Assembly (NCBI GenBank): GCA_025463135.1 | Contig: JAOAPY010000030.1 | Location: 1-64,000, forward strand | Reading direction: 5' to 3' | DNA: 64,000 bases | Source: Acidobacteriota bacterium | GTDB lineage: Bacteria > Acidobacteriota > Blastocatellia > Pyrinomonadales > Pyrinomonadaceae | In this document: positions 34,719 to 43,582 of the stretch, piece after piece | Layout of the letters: every line of letters begins with the position of its first letter | Numbering within the stretch: the stretch's first letter is position 1 | Translations under genes and position numbers: made by a program | Notes under the pieces: model-generated | Database searches by the model: none | What the model was told of the DNA's origin: nothing | Seen by the model: only the letters and a program-made list of their open reading frames with translations

Positions 34719-36098
34719 ATGAAATCAGCAGCCGCCAGCCGCGAAAAAGAGTCACCACAGCTCGGGTGGTCGAGTGTTTCCCCACAAAGAAGCGCCCGCT
34801 CGCGACATCGTTTCCGCTACGACGTTTTGCTCGGGCGCAGTGTTGAATCTTCGCACCGCGTCGGCTTTTGCAGCGAACAATCGGCTTCGACCGGCAATGC
34901 GCTGATTACTCATTCTTCTGAAGGAAACCTCGTGACTATCGGCAAGACTGGGAGCGGCAAGGGTCGATCAGCTTTGATTCCCAACCTGGTAACCTATCGC
35001 GGTTCGACGATTGTTTTGGATCTGAAGGGCGAGTTGTATCGCACCACCTTTCGGGCGCGTCGTGAAATGGGCCAGCGAGTTTTCCTTCTCGATCCTTTCA
35101 ATCAGATATCAGCCGATCCCGATCGTCTCAATTTCTTTGACTTGTTGACACTCACAGGCAATGAAGAGATTGACACCGAAGCCCAGAGTCTGGCCCACAT
35201 CTTTGGCCGTGAGAATAGCGTCAAAGATCCCTTCTGGGATATCGAGGGGACCGGGCTGCTTGCCGGATGCATTTCCGCCGTTGCGACAATGAATCCGCCG
35301 GAACTCCAAAACTTTCGCGCCCTTATTGGAATGTTCATGGCGGACGACATTGTCTACTCTCTGGCCACCATAATGGATAAGCGCAGCAGGGAGATGACGC
35401 CTATGGCGCGGCACGAGATTGGCTCTTTCCTGAGTCTCGCCGACGTCACGCGCAGCGGCGTTCTCGCTACGGCCACCAGCTATCTGAAAACCTACACCAG
35501 TGAACAAATAATTCGTAGCTTGTGCGATTCAACCATCAGCCTGCCGGAACTCATCGCCGGCAAAACTCCGTTCACCATTTATGTCGTGATCCCACCGGCA
35601 TACATCAGATCCCATTTCAACATCGTGAAAGCGTGGGTGCATACATTGATGAAGGCATTGATGACTCGGAAGGAAATTCCGGAGACACCGACCCTATTCT
35701 TTCTAGACGAAATCGCGCAGGGAACTCTTCCTATATTGGAAAATATCATGACCATCGGACGCGGTTATGGAATCAAGTGTTGGCTTTTCCTCCAAAATAT
35801 CAATCAGCTCAAGGCCCGCTACCAGACTGGCTGGGCGACCATGTTGGGGAATTGTGACGTGTGGCAAATTTTCGCCGCCAATGATCATTTGACGGCTAAG
35901 GAGTTGTCTGAAGTTACAGGAATAGCACCAGCGAGCTTTTTAACGATGCAGCGAAACGAGCAGTATCTGGTGATCAATGGTCTGATACAAAAAGGCCGGA
36001 AGCTCGATTACTTAACCGATCCAATGTTCGCGGGACTCTTTGACGACAACCCCTACTACAAGATGCTACGGCGCCGTAGGAATCGCGGTAACACTTAA
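34719..36098 (+). CDS. Orphan VirD4/TraG-type coupling-protein ATPase
   Basis: The 459-residue protein has the T4CP core: Walker A in [18 protein letters not shown], followed by the family-typical [13 protein letters not shown]. Walker B is [10 protein letters not shown], and sensor-like segments are [10 protein letters not shown] and [12 protein letters not shown]. VirD4-family proteins pump DNA or protein substrates into type IV secretion channels. This one lacks the usual N-terminal membrane helices and is about 150-200 residues short of VirD4. No relaxase or T4SS gene is in the window. It is followed at 101 nt by dcd. The ATG at 34719 has AAAGG upstream. Confidence 0.85.
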   Translation: MKSAAASREKESPQLGWSSVSPQRSARSRHRFRYDVLLGRSVESSHRVGFCSEQSASTGNALITHSSEGNLVTIGKTGSGKGRSALIPNLVTYRGSTIVLDLKGELYRTTFRARREMGQRVFLLDPFNQISADPDRLNFFDLLTLTGNEEIDTEAQSLAHIFGRENSVKDPFWDIEGTGLLAGCISAVATMNPPELQNFRALIGMFMADDIVYSLATIMDKRSREMTPMARHEIGSFLSLADVTRSGVLATATSYLKTYTSEQIIRSLCDSTISLPELIAGKTPFTIYVVIPPAYIRSHFNIVKAWVHTLMKALMTRKEIPETPTLFFLDEIAQGTLPILENIMTIGRGYGIKCWLFLQNINQLKARYQTGWATMLGNCDVWQIFAANDHLTAKELSEVTGIAPASFLTMQRNEQYLVINGLIQKGRKLDYLTDPMFAGLFDDNPYYKMLRRRRNRGNT

Positions 36099-36198
36099 CT
36101 CTGCGCTGACATTGATAATGTACTTTTGCCTCCGTTCTTTGTATTCTGGCCGCTCAATAAAATCTCGTTCTCATAATTTTAATTGGTCGGAATTCATC

Positions 36199-36765
36199 AT
36201 GGCAGTCAAAGCAGATAAGTGGATTCGAAGAATGGCCCTCGAACACGGGATGATCGATCCCTTCGAACCCGGCCAGGTAAAGGAGTTTGATGGCCGGCGC
36301 ATCGTCTCGTACGGCACCTCCAGCTATGGTTACGACATCCGCTGTGCCGACGAGTTCAAGTTGTTCACAAACATCAACAGCACCATCGTCGATCCCAAAG
36401 AGTTCGATGAGAAGAATTTTGTGGACGTCAAAGCTGATTTCGTGATCATTCCACCGAACAGTTTTGCGCTCGCGCGCACGGTTGAATACTTTCGCATACC
36501 CAGAAACGTATTGACGATTTGTCTGGGGAAGAGCACCTACGCCCGTTGCGGCATTCTGGTAAACGTGACCCCATTCGAACCCGAGTGGGAGGGCTACGTC
36601 ACCCTGGAGTTCTCCAATACCACTCCACTGCCCGCGAAAATTTACGCCAACGAGGGCGTGGCCCAGGTGGTCTTTTTTGAATCCGACGAAGTCTGCGAAA
36701 CCTCCTACAAAGATCGCGGCGGCAAATACCAGGGCCAGCGCGGCGTCACTCTGCCCAAGATGTGA
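36199..36765 (+). CDS. dcd: dCTP deaminase
   Basis: Dcd deaminates dCTP to dUTP, feeding the Dut reaction to dUMP for thymidylate synthesis. The 188-residue product has exact family length and shows [32 protein letters not shown] (catalytic Glu in the FEPEWEG segment), [10 protein letters not shown] and FFESDEVCE. The ATG at 36199 was selected because an in-frame upstream extension overlaps the previous gene. dut lies 2 kb downstream, with a peptide-modification operon inserted between. Confidence 0.97.
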   Translation: MAVKADKWIRRMALEHGMIDPFEPGQVKEFDGRRIVSYGTSSYGYDIRCADEFKLFTNINSTIVDPKEFDEKNFVDVKADFVIIPPNSFALARTVEYFRIPRNVLTICLGKSTYARCGILVNVTPFEPEWEGYVTLEFSNTTPLPAKIYANEGVAQVVFFESDEVCETSYKDRGGKYQGQRGVTLPKM

Positions 36766-36932
36766 GGATGTCGGTTCTCATAGTAAACGAAAGTCATTTA
36801 TCCAAAACAGGTCTATTCAAATAATCGGGTTGTGGTGTATGCTGTTTGTACTTTGAAGTGTGAAAGGTAACCCTTACTTTTTCAAACACCCGACGATTTT
36901 CAAATCACCCTACAGGAGAGAGAGAGACGAAA

Positions 36933-37178
36933 ATGCCTAAATCAACAACGGCTGAGGTTCGCTTAAAAAAGGTGGGGCCAAATGGCATCCCGCTCGCTGA
37001 AATTCTGATCGATAACAGTGTCTCCGCAACTCAGTTGGGCGCGATTGTGCAACGCGTCACGCGAGACAAGGATCTTCTGAAGAAGCTGGGATTGAAGGCC
37101 TGCGCGGGATGCAAGTCCGGTTTCGACATCAACATTCGCGACCGCTTTGAGCACGTCCTAACGGTCGACGTACACTAA
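36933..37178 (+). CDS. Putative RiPP precursor peptide of an MNIO operon
   Basis: The 81-residue protein starts at an ATG with a good AGGAGAGAG ribosome-binding site. The N-terminal ~50 residues look like a leader (AEILIDNSVSATQLGAIVQR, helical and acidic/basic). The C-terminal ~25 residues hold the only two cysteines, Cys57 and Cys60, in KACAGCKSGF, then DINIRDRFEHV and LTVDVH. Four bases after its stop begins a DUF692/MNIO gene. A leader plus Cys-containing core upstream of an MNIO enzyme is the layout of copper-binding and bufferin-type RiPPs. The modification is unknown, and no match to a named precursor family could be made. Confidence 0.72.
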   Translation: MPKSTTAEVRLKKVGPNGIPLAEILIDNSVSATQLGAIVQRVTRDKDLLKKLGLKACAGCKSGFDINIRDRFEHVLTVDVH

Positions 37179-37182
37179 ATCG

Positions 37183-38094
37183 GTGGCCAGTAGAAATACT
37201 CCACCACAACCGGGGGTTGGTGTACTTTTCAATCCCAGCATGGATCGTTTTGTCGAACGGTCGCTTGACCAACTCGACTATCTCGCGGTAAGCCCGGACC
37301 GGGCCTGGATCGATAACGGTTTAGGATCTGCAAACAGGTTCGAACCTTTGCCTTTGATGGCCGCCTTACTCGATGAGGCGGCCCGCGAGTTACCGATTGT
37401 GCTGCACGGCGTGGGACTCTCGATCTGCAGTGCTGAAATTTTTGACAAAGAATACGCTCAGAACTTAATCGACTGGGCCAACCGTTTAGGTTCACCGTGG
37501 ATTAGCGAACATTTATCGTTTTCTCGCATTGGCCTGGGGCACGAAGTTAACTCCGCCGTTGCCCTGCCGGTTCCCTACGACGAAGAAAGTCTGAATCTAT
37601 TGATTCCACGCGTCCGGTTCCTGACGGACACCCTCAGCTGTCCCTTCTTACTCGAGAACAACGTTTACTATTTCAATTATTTAGAGCAGACATTTTCTGA
37701 AGGAGCTTTTTTGAATGAGCTCTGCCGGCAGACAGGGTGTAGTGTGTTACTCGATCTGCACAACCTCTATACGAATGCCGTCAACCACAGCTTCGACGCC
37801 CTTGAATATATCAACGAGTTGAATCTTGAAAACGTGCGCGAGATTCACGTAGCGGGCGGTGTGCGCATGATGGGATTTCACACGGACTCGCACACCGGTC
37901 CCGTGCTCGACAGCGTGTGGGAGTTGCTCGAACACACCGTACCGCTCACGCCTAATCTTCAAGGCGTTACTTTTGAGTTTCACGAGTCATCCTTCGGCCG
38001 GCTGGGTGAAGAAGGCATCCTCGAACAAGTGGAGCACGCTCGGTCCATTGTGAATAATCATGTCACTGCAAGCCTTTCAGCGAGCTCTCGTTGA
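37183..38094 (+). CDS. DUF692 / multinuclear non-heme iron oxidase (MNIO) peptide-modifying enzyme
   Basis: MNIOs (MbnB, BufB, TglH relatives) use two or three iron ions to oxidise residues, often cysteine, in ribosomal peptides. The 303-residue TIM-barrel protein shows the family ligand pattern: His75 (LHGVGLS), Glu109-His110 (ISEHLSF), Glu158 (LLENN), Asp191-His193-Asn194 (LLDLHNLYTNAVNH), His222 (IHVAGG), Asp235 and His237 (TDSHTGPV), Glu265 (FEFHES). The start is GTG at 37183, 4 nt after the precursor stop. It overlaps the partner gene by 35 nt. Family assignment is strong; the reaction is inferred. Confidence 0.88.
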   Translation: MASRNTPPQPGVGVLFNPSMDRFVERSLDQLDYLAVSPDRAWIDNGLGSANRFEPLPLMAALLDEAARELPIVLHGVGLSICSAEIFDKEYAQNLIDWANRLGSPWISEHLSFSRIGLGHEVNSAVALPVPYDEESLNLLIPRVRFLTDTLSCPFLLENNVYYFNYLEQTFSEGAFLNELCRQTGCSVLLDLHNLYTNAVNHSFDALEYINELNLENVREIHVAGGVRMMGFHTDSHTGPVLDSVWELLEHTVPLTPNLQGVTFEFHESSFGRLGEEGILEQVEHARSIVNNHVTASLSASSR

Positions 38095-38692
38095 CCTCAC
38101 CCTCGCTCCGCGTCAAACCCGCCGCTTGATTTGCGGCGACTTGACCATACTTGAGCCCTACGATCTGGATGAGCGCGAATTGCGGCGGCTGTTGGATGTG
38201 GTGCAACAGCCGGGCATGTCTCTTAATTGCACCATCGCTCGCGGAAACCGTTTTGATGCAATTGGGGAAATCTTTCCCATGACCTGCGTGCTGCTCGAGC
38301 CGGTGTTGCGCGATCTTCTGGACGAATTGTGGGAGAGTCATCGTCCCACGAATTATCAATTTGCCGGAGAAGAAGAGGCCTTTGCCGGCATCGTACGGCG
38401 GAAGCTTGAAAGTGGTGAAGTTTCGATTCCGTATCTCGATGAAATCTTCGCTTACGAATGTCTCTGCTGGGAGCTGGCCCAGCACATGCGCAACCAAGCC
38501 GAAACCGACATCGAGGTTTCGGCCATAATTGAATTTCAACACCCGCCGGACTTATTGCTACCGCCCTTGAGCGAATTGACAGCACCGCCGCCGGGATTAC
38601 CAGAAGGCGTCTATCGCTCTCGTCTGACTTTGCGCGGAACGCGTTTTCACGTGGAAACGCTCTCCGGCGAAGAGGCAGATCCCGCAATCTGA
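38060..38692 (+). CDS. MNIO partner protein (DUF2063/MbnC-like position)
   Basis: The 210-residue protein begins 35 nt inside the end of the MNIO gene. The N-terminal third is helical (SLQAFQRALVDLTLAPRQTRR), then LDERELRRLLDVV and RFDAIGEIFPMTCVLLEP, then a Glu-rich C-terminal part with PPDLLLPPLSEL and GVYRSRLTLRG. Partner proteins of this size (MbnC, BufC, DUF2063) bind the precursor leader and assist the MNIO. The assignment is mainly by context, because sequence-level identity to a named family is not something I can verify here. Overlap implies translational coupling. Confidence 0.65.
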   Translation: MSLQAFQRALVDLTLAPRQTRRLICGDLTILEPYDLDERELRRLLDVVQQPGMSLNCTIARGNRFDAIGEIFPMTCVLLEPVLRDLLDELWESHRPTNYQFAGEEEAFAGIVRRKLESGEVSIPYLDEIFAYECLCWELAQHMRNQAETDIEVSAIIEFQHPPDLLLPPLSELTAPPPGLPEGVYRSRLTLRGTRFHVETLSGEEADPAI

Positions 38693-38737
38693 GCGAATGC
38701 GCCGCGAAACGGCGGAGCACAGCAACAGCCCAGTTTC

Positions 38738-39172
38738 ATGGACACTGAAACAGAAACACTGGAATTCCAAAGACTCGACCCAGAGGCAGTGCTGCCGACA
38801 CGCGGCAGTGCCGCCGCGGCCGGACTGGATCTTTACTCCATTGAGCCGGTGAGGTTGGAACCAGGAGATAGAGTTTTGGTGCGCACGGGTTTAGCGGTGG
38901 CTATCCCGGAGGGTTTCTATGGCCGGGTCGCGCCACGTTCCGGCCTGGCCACGAAAAATGGACTGGATGTGCTAGCAGGTGTTATCGACGCTGATTATCG
39001 CGGCGAGATTCGTTGTCTCATTTACAACACCGGCAAGGAACCCATCGAGCTAACCGCCCAAACAAAAATCTGCCAATTAATTGTTGAGAGAATTGTTACT
39101 CCTCGCGCCGTATGGGCTGAGGAACTCCGCGAAACTGAGCGGGGCGCAGGCGGGTTCGGATCAACTGGATAA
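38738..39172 (+). CDS. dut: dUTP diphosphatase
   Basis: Dut hydrolyses dUTP to dUMP, keeping uracil out of DNA and supplying thymidylate synthase. The 144-residue trimeric enzyme shows the five motifs: AAGLDLYS (motif I), PRSGLATKNGLDVLAGVIDADYRGE (II-III, described by its key residues Ser, Gly, Asp and Tyr), TKICQLIVERI (IV) and RGAGGFGSTG (V). The ATG is used. It completes the dcd-dut pair around the MNIO operon. Confidence 0.97.
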   Translation: MDTETETLEFQRLDPEAVLPTRGSAAAAGLDLYSIEPVRLEPGDRVLVRTGLAVAIPEGFYGRVAPRSGLATKNGLDVLAGVIDADYRGEIRCLIYNTGKEPIELTAQTKICQLIVERIVTPRAVWAEELRETERGAGGFGSTG

Positions 39173-39575
39173 GTGGCCGACTCATTGCTTCGACCCAGCC
39201 GCCGCGGCGTTATTCTTCCGCTTTTGTGTCCATGCAGCGTTATGCAGGTTTTATCCTTGTTAATCATCGCTCTCATCGCGTATAGTAAGTGACGGAAAGT
39301 AGAGTCGAAAAGCTCTGACCTTCTGTCTGGCCGGCCCCTTTTAACTCCACTCAGAATTCGACAACTTAATGTGGTCTCAAACTGGTACTGAATTATCCTT
39401 GCAGCGCAGTGATCTAATTTGGTTGTAACGCAAAGCTCTTAGCTTGCGGGCGCGTTGGAATGCCATTCGATCTTCGCAAACTAACAGTTTGCGATACTAA
39501 TTAGGCCACACTTCTTGCGGACTACCGACCGTCAGCTAACCGCATAACTCTTATTGATTCCAGAACAAAAAAGCA
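39173..39575. other. Intergenic region with palindromes, upstream of the kinase gene
   Basis: About 400 nt without a gene that I can support. Two palindromes are visible: CGCAAAGCTCTTAGCTTGCG (39430-39449) and TCGCAAACTAACAGTTTGCGA (39474-39494). The second recurs as GCAAACTAACAGTTTGC at 51419-51435. The kinase promoter is presumably near the right end. Confidence 0.6.
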
Positions 39576-41234
39576 TTGTTACCTTTCTCTAAAACTGAAT
39601 CGAGTTCTCACTCGGCGTTGTTGTCACCCGGCGACCTTCTCCAGGACCGTTACCGCGTGGTCCGCACTTTGGGCAAGGGCGGCATGGGAGCGGTTTATGA
39701 AGCAGTGGATGAGCGGCTCGACGCGACCGTTGCGTTGAAGGAAACGTTTTCAGTAGACCATCGGCTGCGAAAGCAGTTTGAGCAGGAAGCCCGGCTACTG
39801 GCGCAGCTGAATCATCCGGCTCTGCCCCGGGTAAGTGACTACTTTACGGAGGACGACCGCGCATTTCTGGTGATGCAATTTATTTCGGGTGTTGACCTGG
39901 CTGAAATTATCGCGAAACAGCCGGGACCGTTTCCACGCAATCAGGTGGTGGCCTGGGCGGATCAACTCCTGGACGCCCTTATTTACCTGCATACGCGTGA
40001 CCGCCAGATAATCCATCGCGATATCAAGCCGCACAATCTCAAACTGAGTTCCACCGGCAAGATAGCGCTGCTCGACTTTGGCTTGGCAAAAGCGCAGTCT
40101 GCTGATCGATCTGGCGGCGATACCTCCAACAGTATTTTTGGCTATACGCGTCGCTATGCACCACTGGAACAAATACAAGATCAGGGGACATCACCTCAAA
40201 GCGACATCTACGCCCTGGGCGCGACGCTTTATCATTTGCTTACCGGCATAAAGCCCGCGGATGCGCTAATCCGGGCGGCCGCCACCGGCGGTTCAATGCC
40301 CGACCCTCTCAGGCCGGCTAACGAAATTCACCCTGCGGTTGGTCCGGAGCTGGCTGCTATCCTGTGCCGGGCCATGGCGCAGGATCCTGAAGATCGTTAC
40401 TCCAGCGCCACCGCGTTTCGTGAGGCCCTTTGGCAAATCGGACGCAGCGAAGGCGAAAGGGGCGACTCAAATCAATCTGCTACTGGTCAAGCACCTGTTA
40501 GTTCAGCTCCCGTTATTGAAATTGCGCCGGTTCGATCGAGCGAAGCAATACCCAGGCCGACACGCCTACGAGCCGGCGATCCTTTTGATAGTTACTCCAT
40601 TCTGAAACCCCAAGAGGCGTCCTGGTTCACGCCGCCGCCAACTCGCAATCCGAACGGGGTCGTGGCGGGCGTGTTGTTTCTCCTCCTGATAGGTCTAATC
40701 GGCACGCTCTATGGGTATCGTCGTTGGATCGAAACGCCGGACGCTGCTTCAAAGAGTGTAAAGACCAGTCCCAGCCAGCGCTTTGCCGACTCAGCGGGAC
40801 AACCGAACAAGACCGATAAGCTGCGCCTTAACCCCACTTCGCTTACAGGCTTGAAAGTTGCACCGTCAACGGAGCCCGGCCGCAAAATAAGTGAAGCTGA
40901 TCGCCAGAGCACCACTCCGGCACGCAGAACATTTGTCTTCGACAGTGCGAGCCTGAATGCCGAGACGCTTGCCTCGCCGCTGCCGCGAGAACGGCGCGCT
41001 GAAGTAAATCCCAGGGTAAACATTCCTGAGGCCCGTCTGCCAAAAGCGGAACTCAGGGCAAACGATCCAGCGCCGGCGGTTCGCGGACTGCCGGCTTTTG
41101 GTCAGCCTGAGCCTGTAGTGGAAAGACAAGTTCTGCGTACTCCTGACGGCACTCAGGTCGTAAAGTTTTCTGACGGTACCACCAGAGTCTTTCGACCGGG
41201 TGAAAAGAGCACAGCGGGAATTTCCCCTAAATGA
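39576..41234 (+). CDS. Membrane Ser/Thr protein kinase (Hanks type)
   Basis: The 552-residue protein has an N-terminal kinase domain (about 25-290): glycine loop GKGGMGAVYEA, ATP lysine in VALKET, catalytic loop HRDIKPHNL and DFGLA. A single transmembrane helix lies at about 365-385 (GVVAGVLFLLLIGLIGTLYGY). The extracytoplasmic part is Pro/Arg/Ala-rich and ends in a short repeat-like LRTPDGTQVVKFSDGTTRVF segment that may sense cell-wall or other signals. It starts at TTG 39576; no strong ribosome-binding site was found and a later start is possible. All kinase catalytic residues are intact. Confidence 0.93.
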   Translation: MLPFSKTESSSHSALLSPGDLLQDRYRVVRTLGKGGMGAVYEAVDERLDATVALKETFSVDHRLRKQFEQEARLLAQLNHPALPRVSDYFTEDDRAFLVMQFISGVDLAEIIAKQPGPFPRNQVVAWADQLLDALIYLHTRDRQIIHRDIKPHNLKLSSTGKIALLDFGLAKAQSADRSGGDTSNSIFGYTRRYAPLEQIQDQGTSPQSDIYALGATLYHLLTGIKPADALIRAAATGGSMPDPLRPANEIHPAVGPELAAILCRAMAQDPEDRYSSATAFREALWQIGRSEGERGDSNQSATGQAPVSSAPVIEIAPVRSSEAIPRPTRLRAGDPFDSYSILKPQEASWFTPPPTRNPNGVVAGVLFLLLIGLIGTLYGYRRWIETPDAASKSVKTSPSQRFADSAGQPNKTDKLRLNPTSLTGLKVAPSTEPGRKISEADRQSTTPARRTFVFDSASLNAETLASPLPRERRAEVNPRVNIPEARLPKAELRANDPAPAVRGLPAFGQPEPVVERQVLRTPDGTQVVKFSDGTTRVFRPGEKSTAGISPK

Positions 41235-41372
41235 TTTGTCCTTCCGGCCAGAATCATTCTGGTCGCCCTGCCGTCTAACAAAGTCTTCCATCGTGAAGGG
41301 CGGAATGCCACACGCGGCCGGCAGACACATAGTTCCGCCCTACTCTAAACCGATAATCGAAATCCTCAAGCC

Positions 41373-42029
41373 ATGATCACTTTCTATCGTTCATTTCTAA
41401 TCGTCGCCGTCCTGGTCCTGACGTTCCCATGCAAGAATCTATCAGCGCGTACCACCGGCGCGGTCAACGACGCCGAAGTTGTCGGACCTTCAGCGTTATC
41501 ATGGAACATGACAAATCATGAAGCGCCCTTTCAGCGTCTGCTGGACGGCACGCATTCAGAATTTGCCGGCCAGATCGTTTACCCAAGCGGTGACTTTGCT
41601 TTCCCGCTCTTACAATCCCTGTCCTACTATTCGGAGTGTAACTGCTACAGTTTGATGGTCAGCACTCGCGAGCAGAGTCCCCTGGAGATGGTTCACTTTT
41701 GGCGCGCTCGCTCAGGTTTTTATCGCACAGCCAACGGGCCGTATCTTGAACTCGAAAATTTTGATTCGTTAAAAGCGGTTACGGCCCTGAACGGTACGCG
41801 CTTTCTTTTCGCGCAGGTAGGCGATGGCGCGTGGCACTGTGTTTCGATCCATGATCCGGCGGGAAGTTATCTGTTGATCGATTACCGCGCAGATGGTTTG
41901 ATTGAGCGCCTGCGCGACTCGTTTTCGCGGACCGCGATGCTTGAGTACAAGGAAGGACGCATGGTCTCTCTCACGCAAACCTGGACCACTCCTGCAGGCG
42001 CCTCGCGAAAGACAGTTATCGGCAAGTGA
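41373..42029 (+). CDS. Secreted protein, unknown function
   Basis: The 218-residue protein has a signal peptide (FLIVAVLVLTFPCKNLSA, cleavage near residue 25) and a beta-rich globular domain with CNCYSLMVSTREQ, HFWRARSGFYRTANGPYL and LIDYRADGLIERLR segments. No family recognised. It is 138 nt after the kinase gene on the same strand and convergent with the minus-strand lipoprotein gene. Confidence 0.72.
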   Translation: MITFYRSFLIVAVLVLTFPCKNLSARTTGAVNDAEVVGPSALSWNMTNHEAPFQRLLDGTHSEFAGQIVYPSGDFAFPLLQSLSYYSECNCYSLMVSTREQSPLEMVHFWRARSGFYRTANGPYLELENFDSLKAVTALNGTRFLFAQVGDGAWHCVSIHDPAGSYLLIDYRADGLIERLRDSFSRTAMLEYKEGRMVSLTQTWTTPAGASRKTVIGK

Positions 42030-42121
42030 CGGTACGACGTTTGGTACGGGTGCAAATGCACCAGCATCACCGGTTTTCCTGACCTTTCCTCTCAGGCAGC
42101 TTGTCTGCCTAATGAGAAGAT

Positions 42122-42736
42122 CTAGTTGAGGTGCACTTCCAGTGGCTGGGGCAGGCCGATAACGGAAAGTACCAGGGCATTGGGGCTGCGTACCGGCCCT
42201 TTATCGGGTGTTTGGAAGAACAGAAATCCCTGACGGCGGCTTTCCGCGGTTGTCAGGGGAGTCTTAAGTTCGATTCCATAGGCAGCAAACTCTGATTCGA
42301 ACTGTTTGCGTGAATGCGGGTTGTAAAGGTAGACGTCGTTGGCTTTGAGTATGCGCACGACGGCCTGATTGGTTGGCAACAGCTTCCACTCATGACCGCC
42401 AGCGTCCTGTAAATGGAATCGTGCGCGCTTGAGATCAAGAGGCACACCGCCGGTTTCATAGGTAAGCTCAACGCGCACTGGTAAAACACCGCTCAAGGGC
42501 AGGTTCGCTTCAAACAAGTCCTGACTTTCTTCGTCACTCAACAAAGGTGCGGTGCGTAGCACAATGCCGCCCGCGTTGGCGCTCCTGGCGGTTACGGGCA
42601 AGGCTGGTAATTCAACAGCAGGCTTTACTTTGAATAAAGAGCCGCCGCACGAGATAAACGACGACATGAGCAGCGCCAAGGCAACGCATCCGGCAGTCTT
42701 TGTACGGCGATAGTGTTTATCGTTCACGCAGCGCAA
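42122..42736 (-). CDS. Putative lipoprotein, unknown function
   Basis: The 204-residue protein begins with a hydrophobic segment ending in a lipobox-like FISCGG (about residue 30), so it is probably anchored to a membrane by lipidation. The remainder is beta-rich (LDLKRARFHLQDAGGHEWKLLP, FESEFAAYGIELKTPL) with no motif I can assign. It lies in a convergent arrangement with the previous gene. Confidence 0.72.
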   Translation of the reverse strand: MRCVNDKHYRRTKTAGCVALALLMSSFISCGGSLFKVKPAVELPALPVTARSANAGGIVLRTAPLLSDEESQDLFEANLPLSGVLPVRVELTYETGGVPLDLKRARFHLQDAGGHEWKLLPTNQAVVRILKANDVYLYNPHSRKQFESEFAAYGIELKTPLTTAESRRQGFLFFQTPDKGPVRSPNALVLSVIGLPQPLEVHLN

Positions 42737-42781
42737 TCTCTCATGCCGGTCTTACCCGTGTCAATCATCTCGACTCTTTGG

Positions 42782-42881
42782 GTAGTGGGTCAGTTTGATC
42801 TCCGATAAGCTTTATTAGCTTGTCGTAACGCCGCGACAAACTAAAGTTTGTCGGACATTTGCCGCGAAACTGACCCACTAC
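42782..42881. repeat. Composite inverted repeat with embedded CGACAAACT palindrome
   Basis: GTAGTGGGTCAGTTT (42782-42796) is an exact reverse complement of 42867-42881, and the central region holds CGACAAACTAAAGTTTGTCG at 42834-42853. The flanking CGACTCTTTGGGTAGTG also occurs as a direct repeat, at 42771-42787 and 42882-42898. Confidence 0.8.
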
Positions 42882-43027
42882 CGACTCTTTGGGTAGTGCT
42901 TCGTTAGGAATGATGCTGGCACAAAAGATACAGGGCGGCCACCTAATTGAAACTAAGACTCATTACATCGCGGTCTACTGCGCTGACTGCTTGAAGATGT
43001 GTTTTAGACTTAGCGCCTTGAACAAGG

Positions 43028-43070
43028 AAACGCCGCGCTCTGGTCTATCAAGGGCGCGGCGTTCGGTTTT
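43028..43070. terminator. Strong hairpin terminator
   Basis: AACGCCGCGC (43029-43038) pairs perfectly with GCGCGGCGTT (43054-43063). The plus strand continues into CGGTTTTTAG. It lies just beyond the stop of the minus-strand secreted protein gene at 43082. The T-tract favours the plus direction, but the stem is strong on both strands. Confidence 0.7.
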
Positions 43071-43081
43071 TAGTGGCGTCT

Positions 43082-43582
43082 TTAGTGTGGTCTACATTGG
43101 TTACCGCCCGGTTGCGGAATACAACTGCCAATCGCCGGCACAACAACACATATGGTCACCGAATTGTCGGAAGTGTTGGGGTCGCTCGCAGTTCCGGAGG
43201 TTCCCGCGCTAAAGCCACAGAAAGTTATGTCCGGATGCGGCGAGCCAAAGTTTGGTAGCGTACCTGTGACCGACACCGAAACGCTTGCGCCAGCCGCGAG
43301 AGTGCCGACATCGCAGCTGAAACTATTGCCGCTGAAGGTGCAACTTCCCTGGCTCGTAGTCACGGAAGTTATCGTTATCCCTGTGCTGCCGCCGACCGTC
43401 ACTCCGTCCGTTGAGTCCGGGCCATTGTTCACAACACCGACGTTGTAAAACGCGGTCGACTGGTAGGTTGAGCCGGATCCGGAAATGTGCAGATCAGCGA
43501 CTTGAGCCTGCGCTGAACTATGGATCAATGTAACACCAGCAAAAAAAACCAGTGCGAAAACAATACCGATTGATCTTCTCAT
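43082..43582 (-). CDS. Secreted DUF11-type beta-sandwich protein
   Basis: The 166-residue protein starts at an ATG preceded by AAAGGAGC. A signal peptide (IGIVFALVFFAGVTLIHSSAQA) is followed by one DUF11/Ig-like domain (NVGVVNNGPDSTDGVTVGG, SCDVGTLAAGASVSVSVTGT) and a short cysteine-rich tail (CVVVPAIGSCIPQPGGNQC). Family members are extracellular or cell-wall adhesion-type domains. It has a single gene context and is bounded downstream by a strong terminator. Confidence 0.85.
   Translation of the reverse strand: MRRSIGIVFALVFFAGVTLIHSSAQAQVADLHISGSGSTYQSTAFYNVGVVNNGPDSTDGVTVGGSTGITITSVTTSQGSCTFSGNSFSCDVGTLAAGASVSVSVTGTLPNFGSPHPDITFCGFSAGTSGTASDPNTSDNSVTICVVVPAIGSCIPQPGGNQCRPH

Noticed and set aside
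34719-36098. Evidence of an integrated conjugative element
   Set aside because: Only a coupling-protein ATPase is present; no relaxase, integrase, attachment site or T4SS gene was seen in the window.
36040-36198. Upstream extension of Dcd
   Set aside because: It overlaps the VirD4-like gene in another frame; Dcd family length fits the ATG at 36199.
38063-38720. Minus-strand frames opposite the MNIO partner gene
   Set aside because: They are antisense shadows without ribosome-binding sites; the plus-strand gene overlaps the MNIO gene as expected for a coupled operon.
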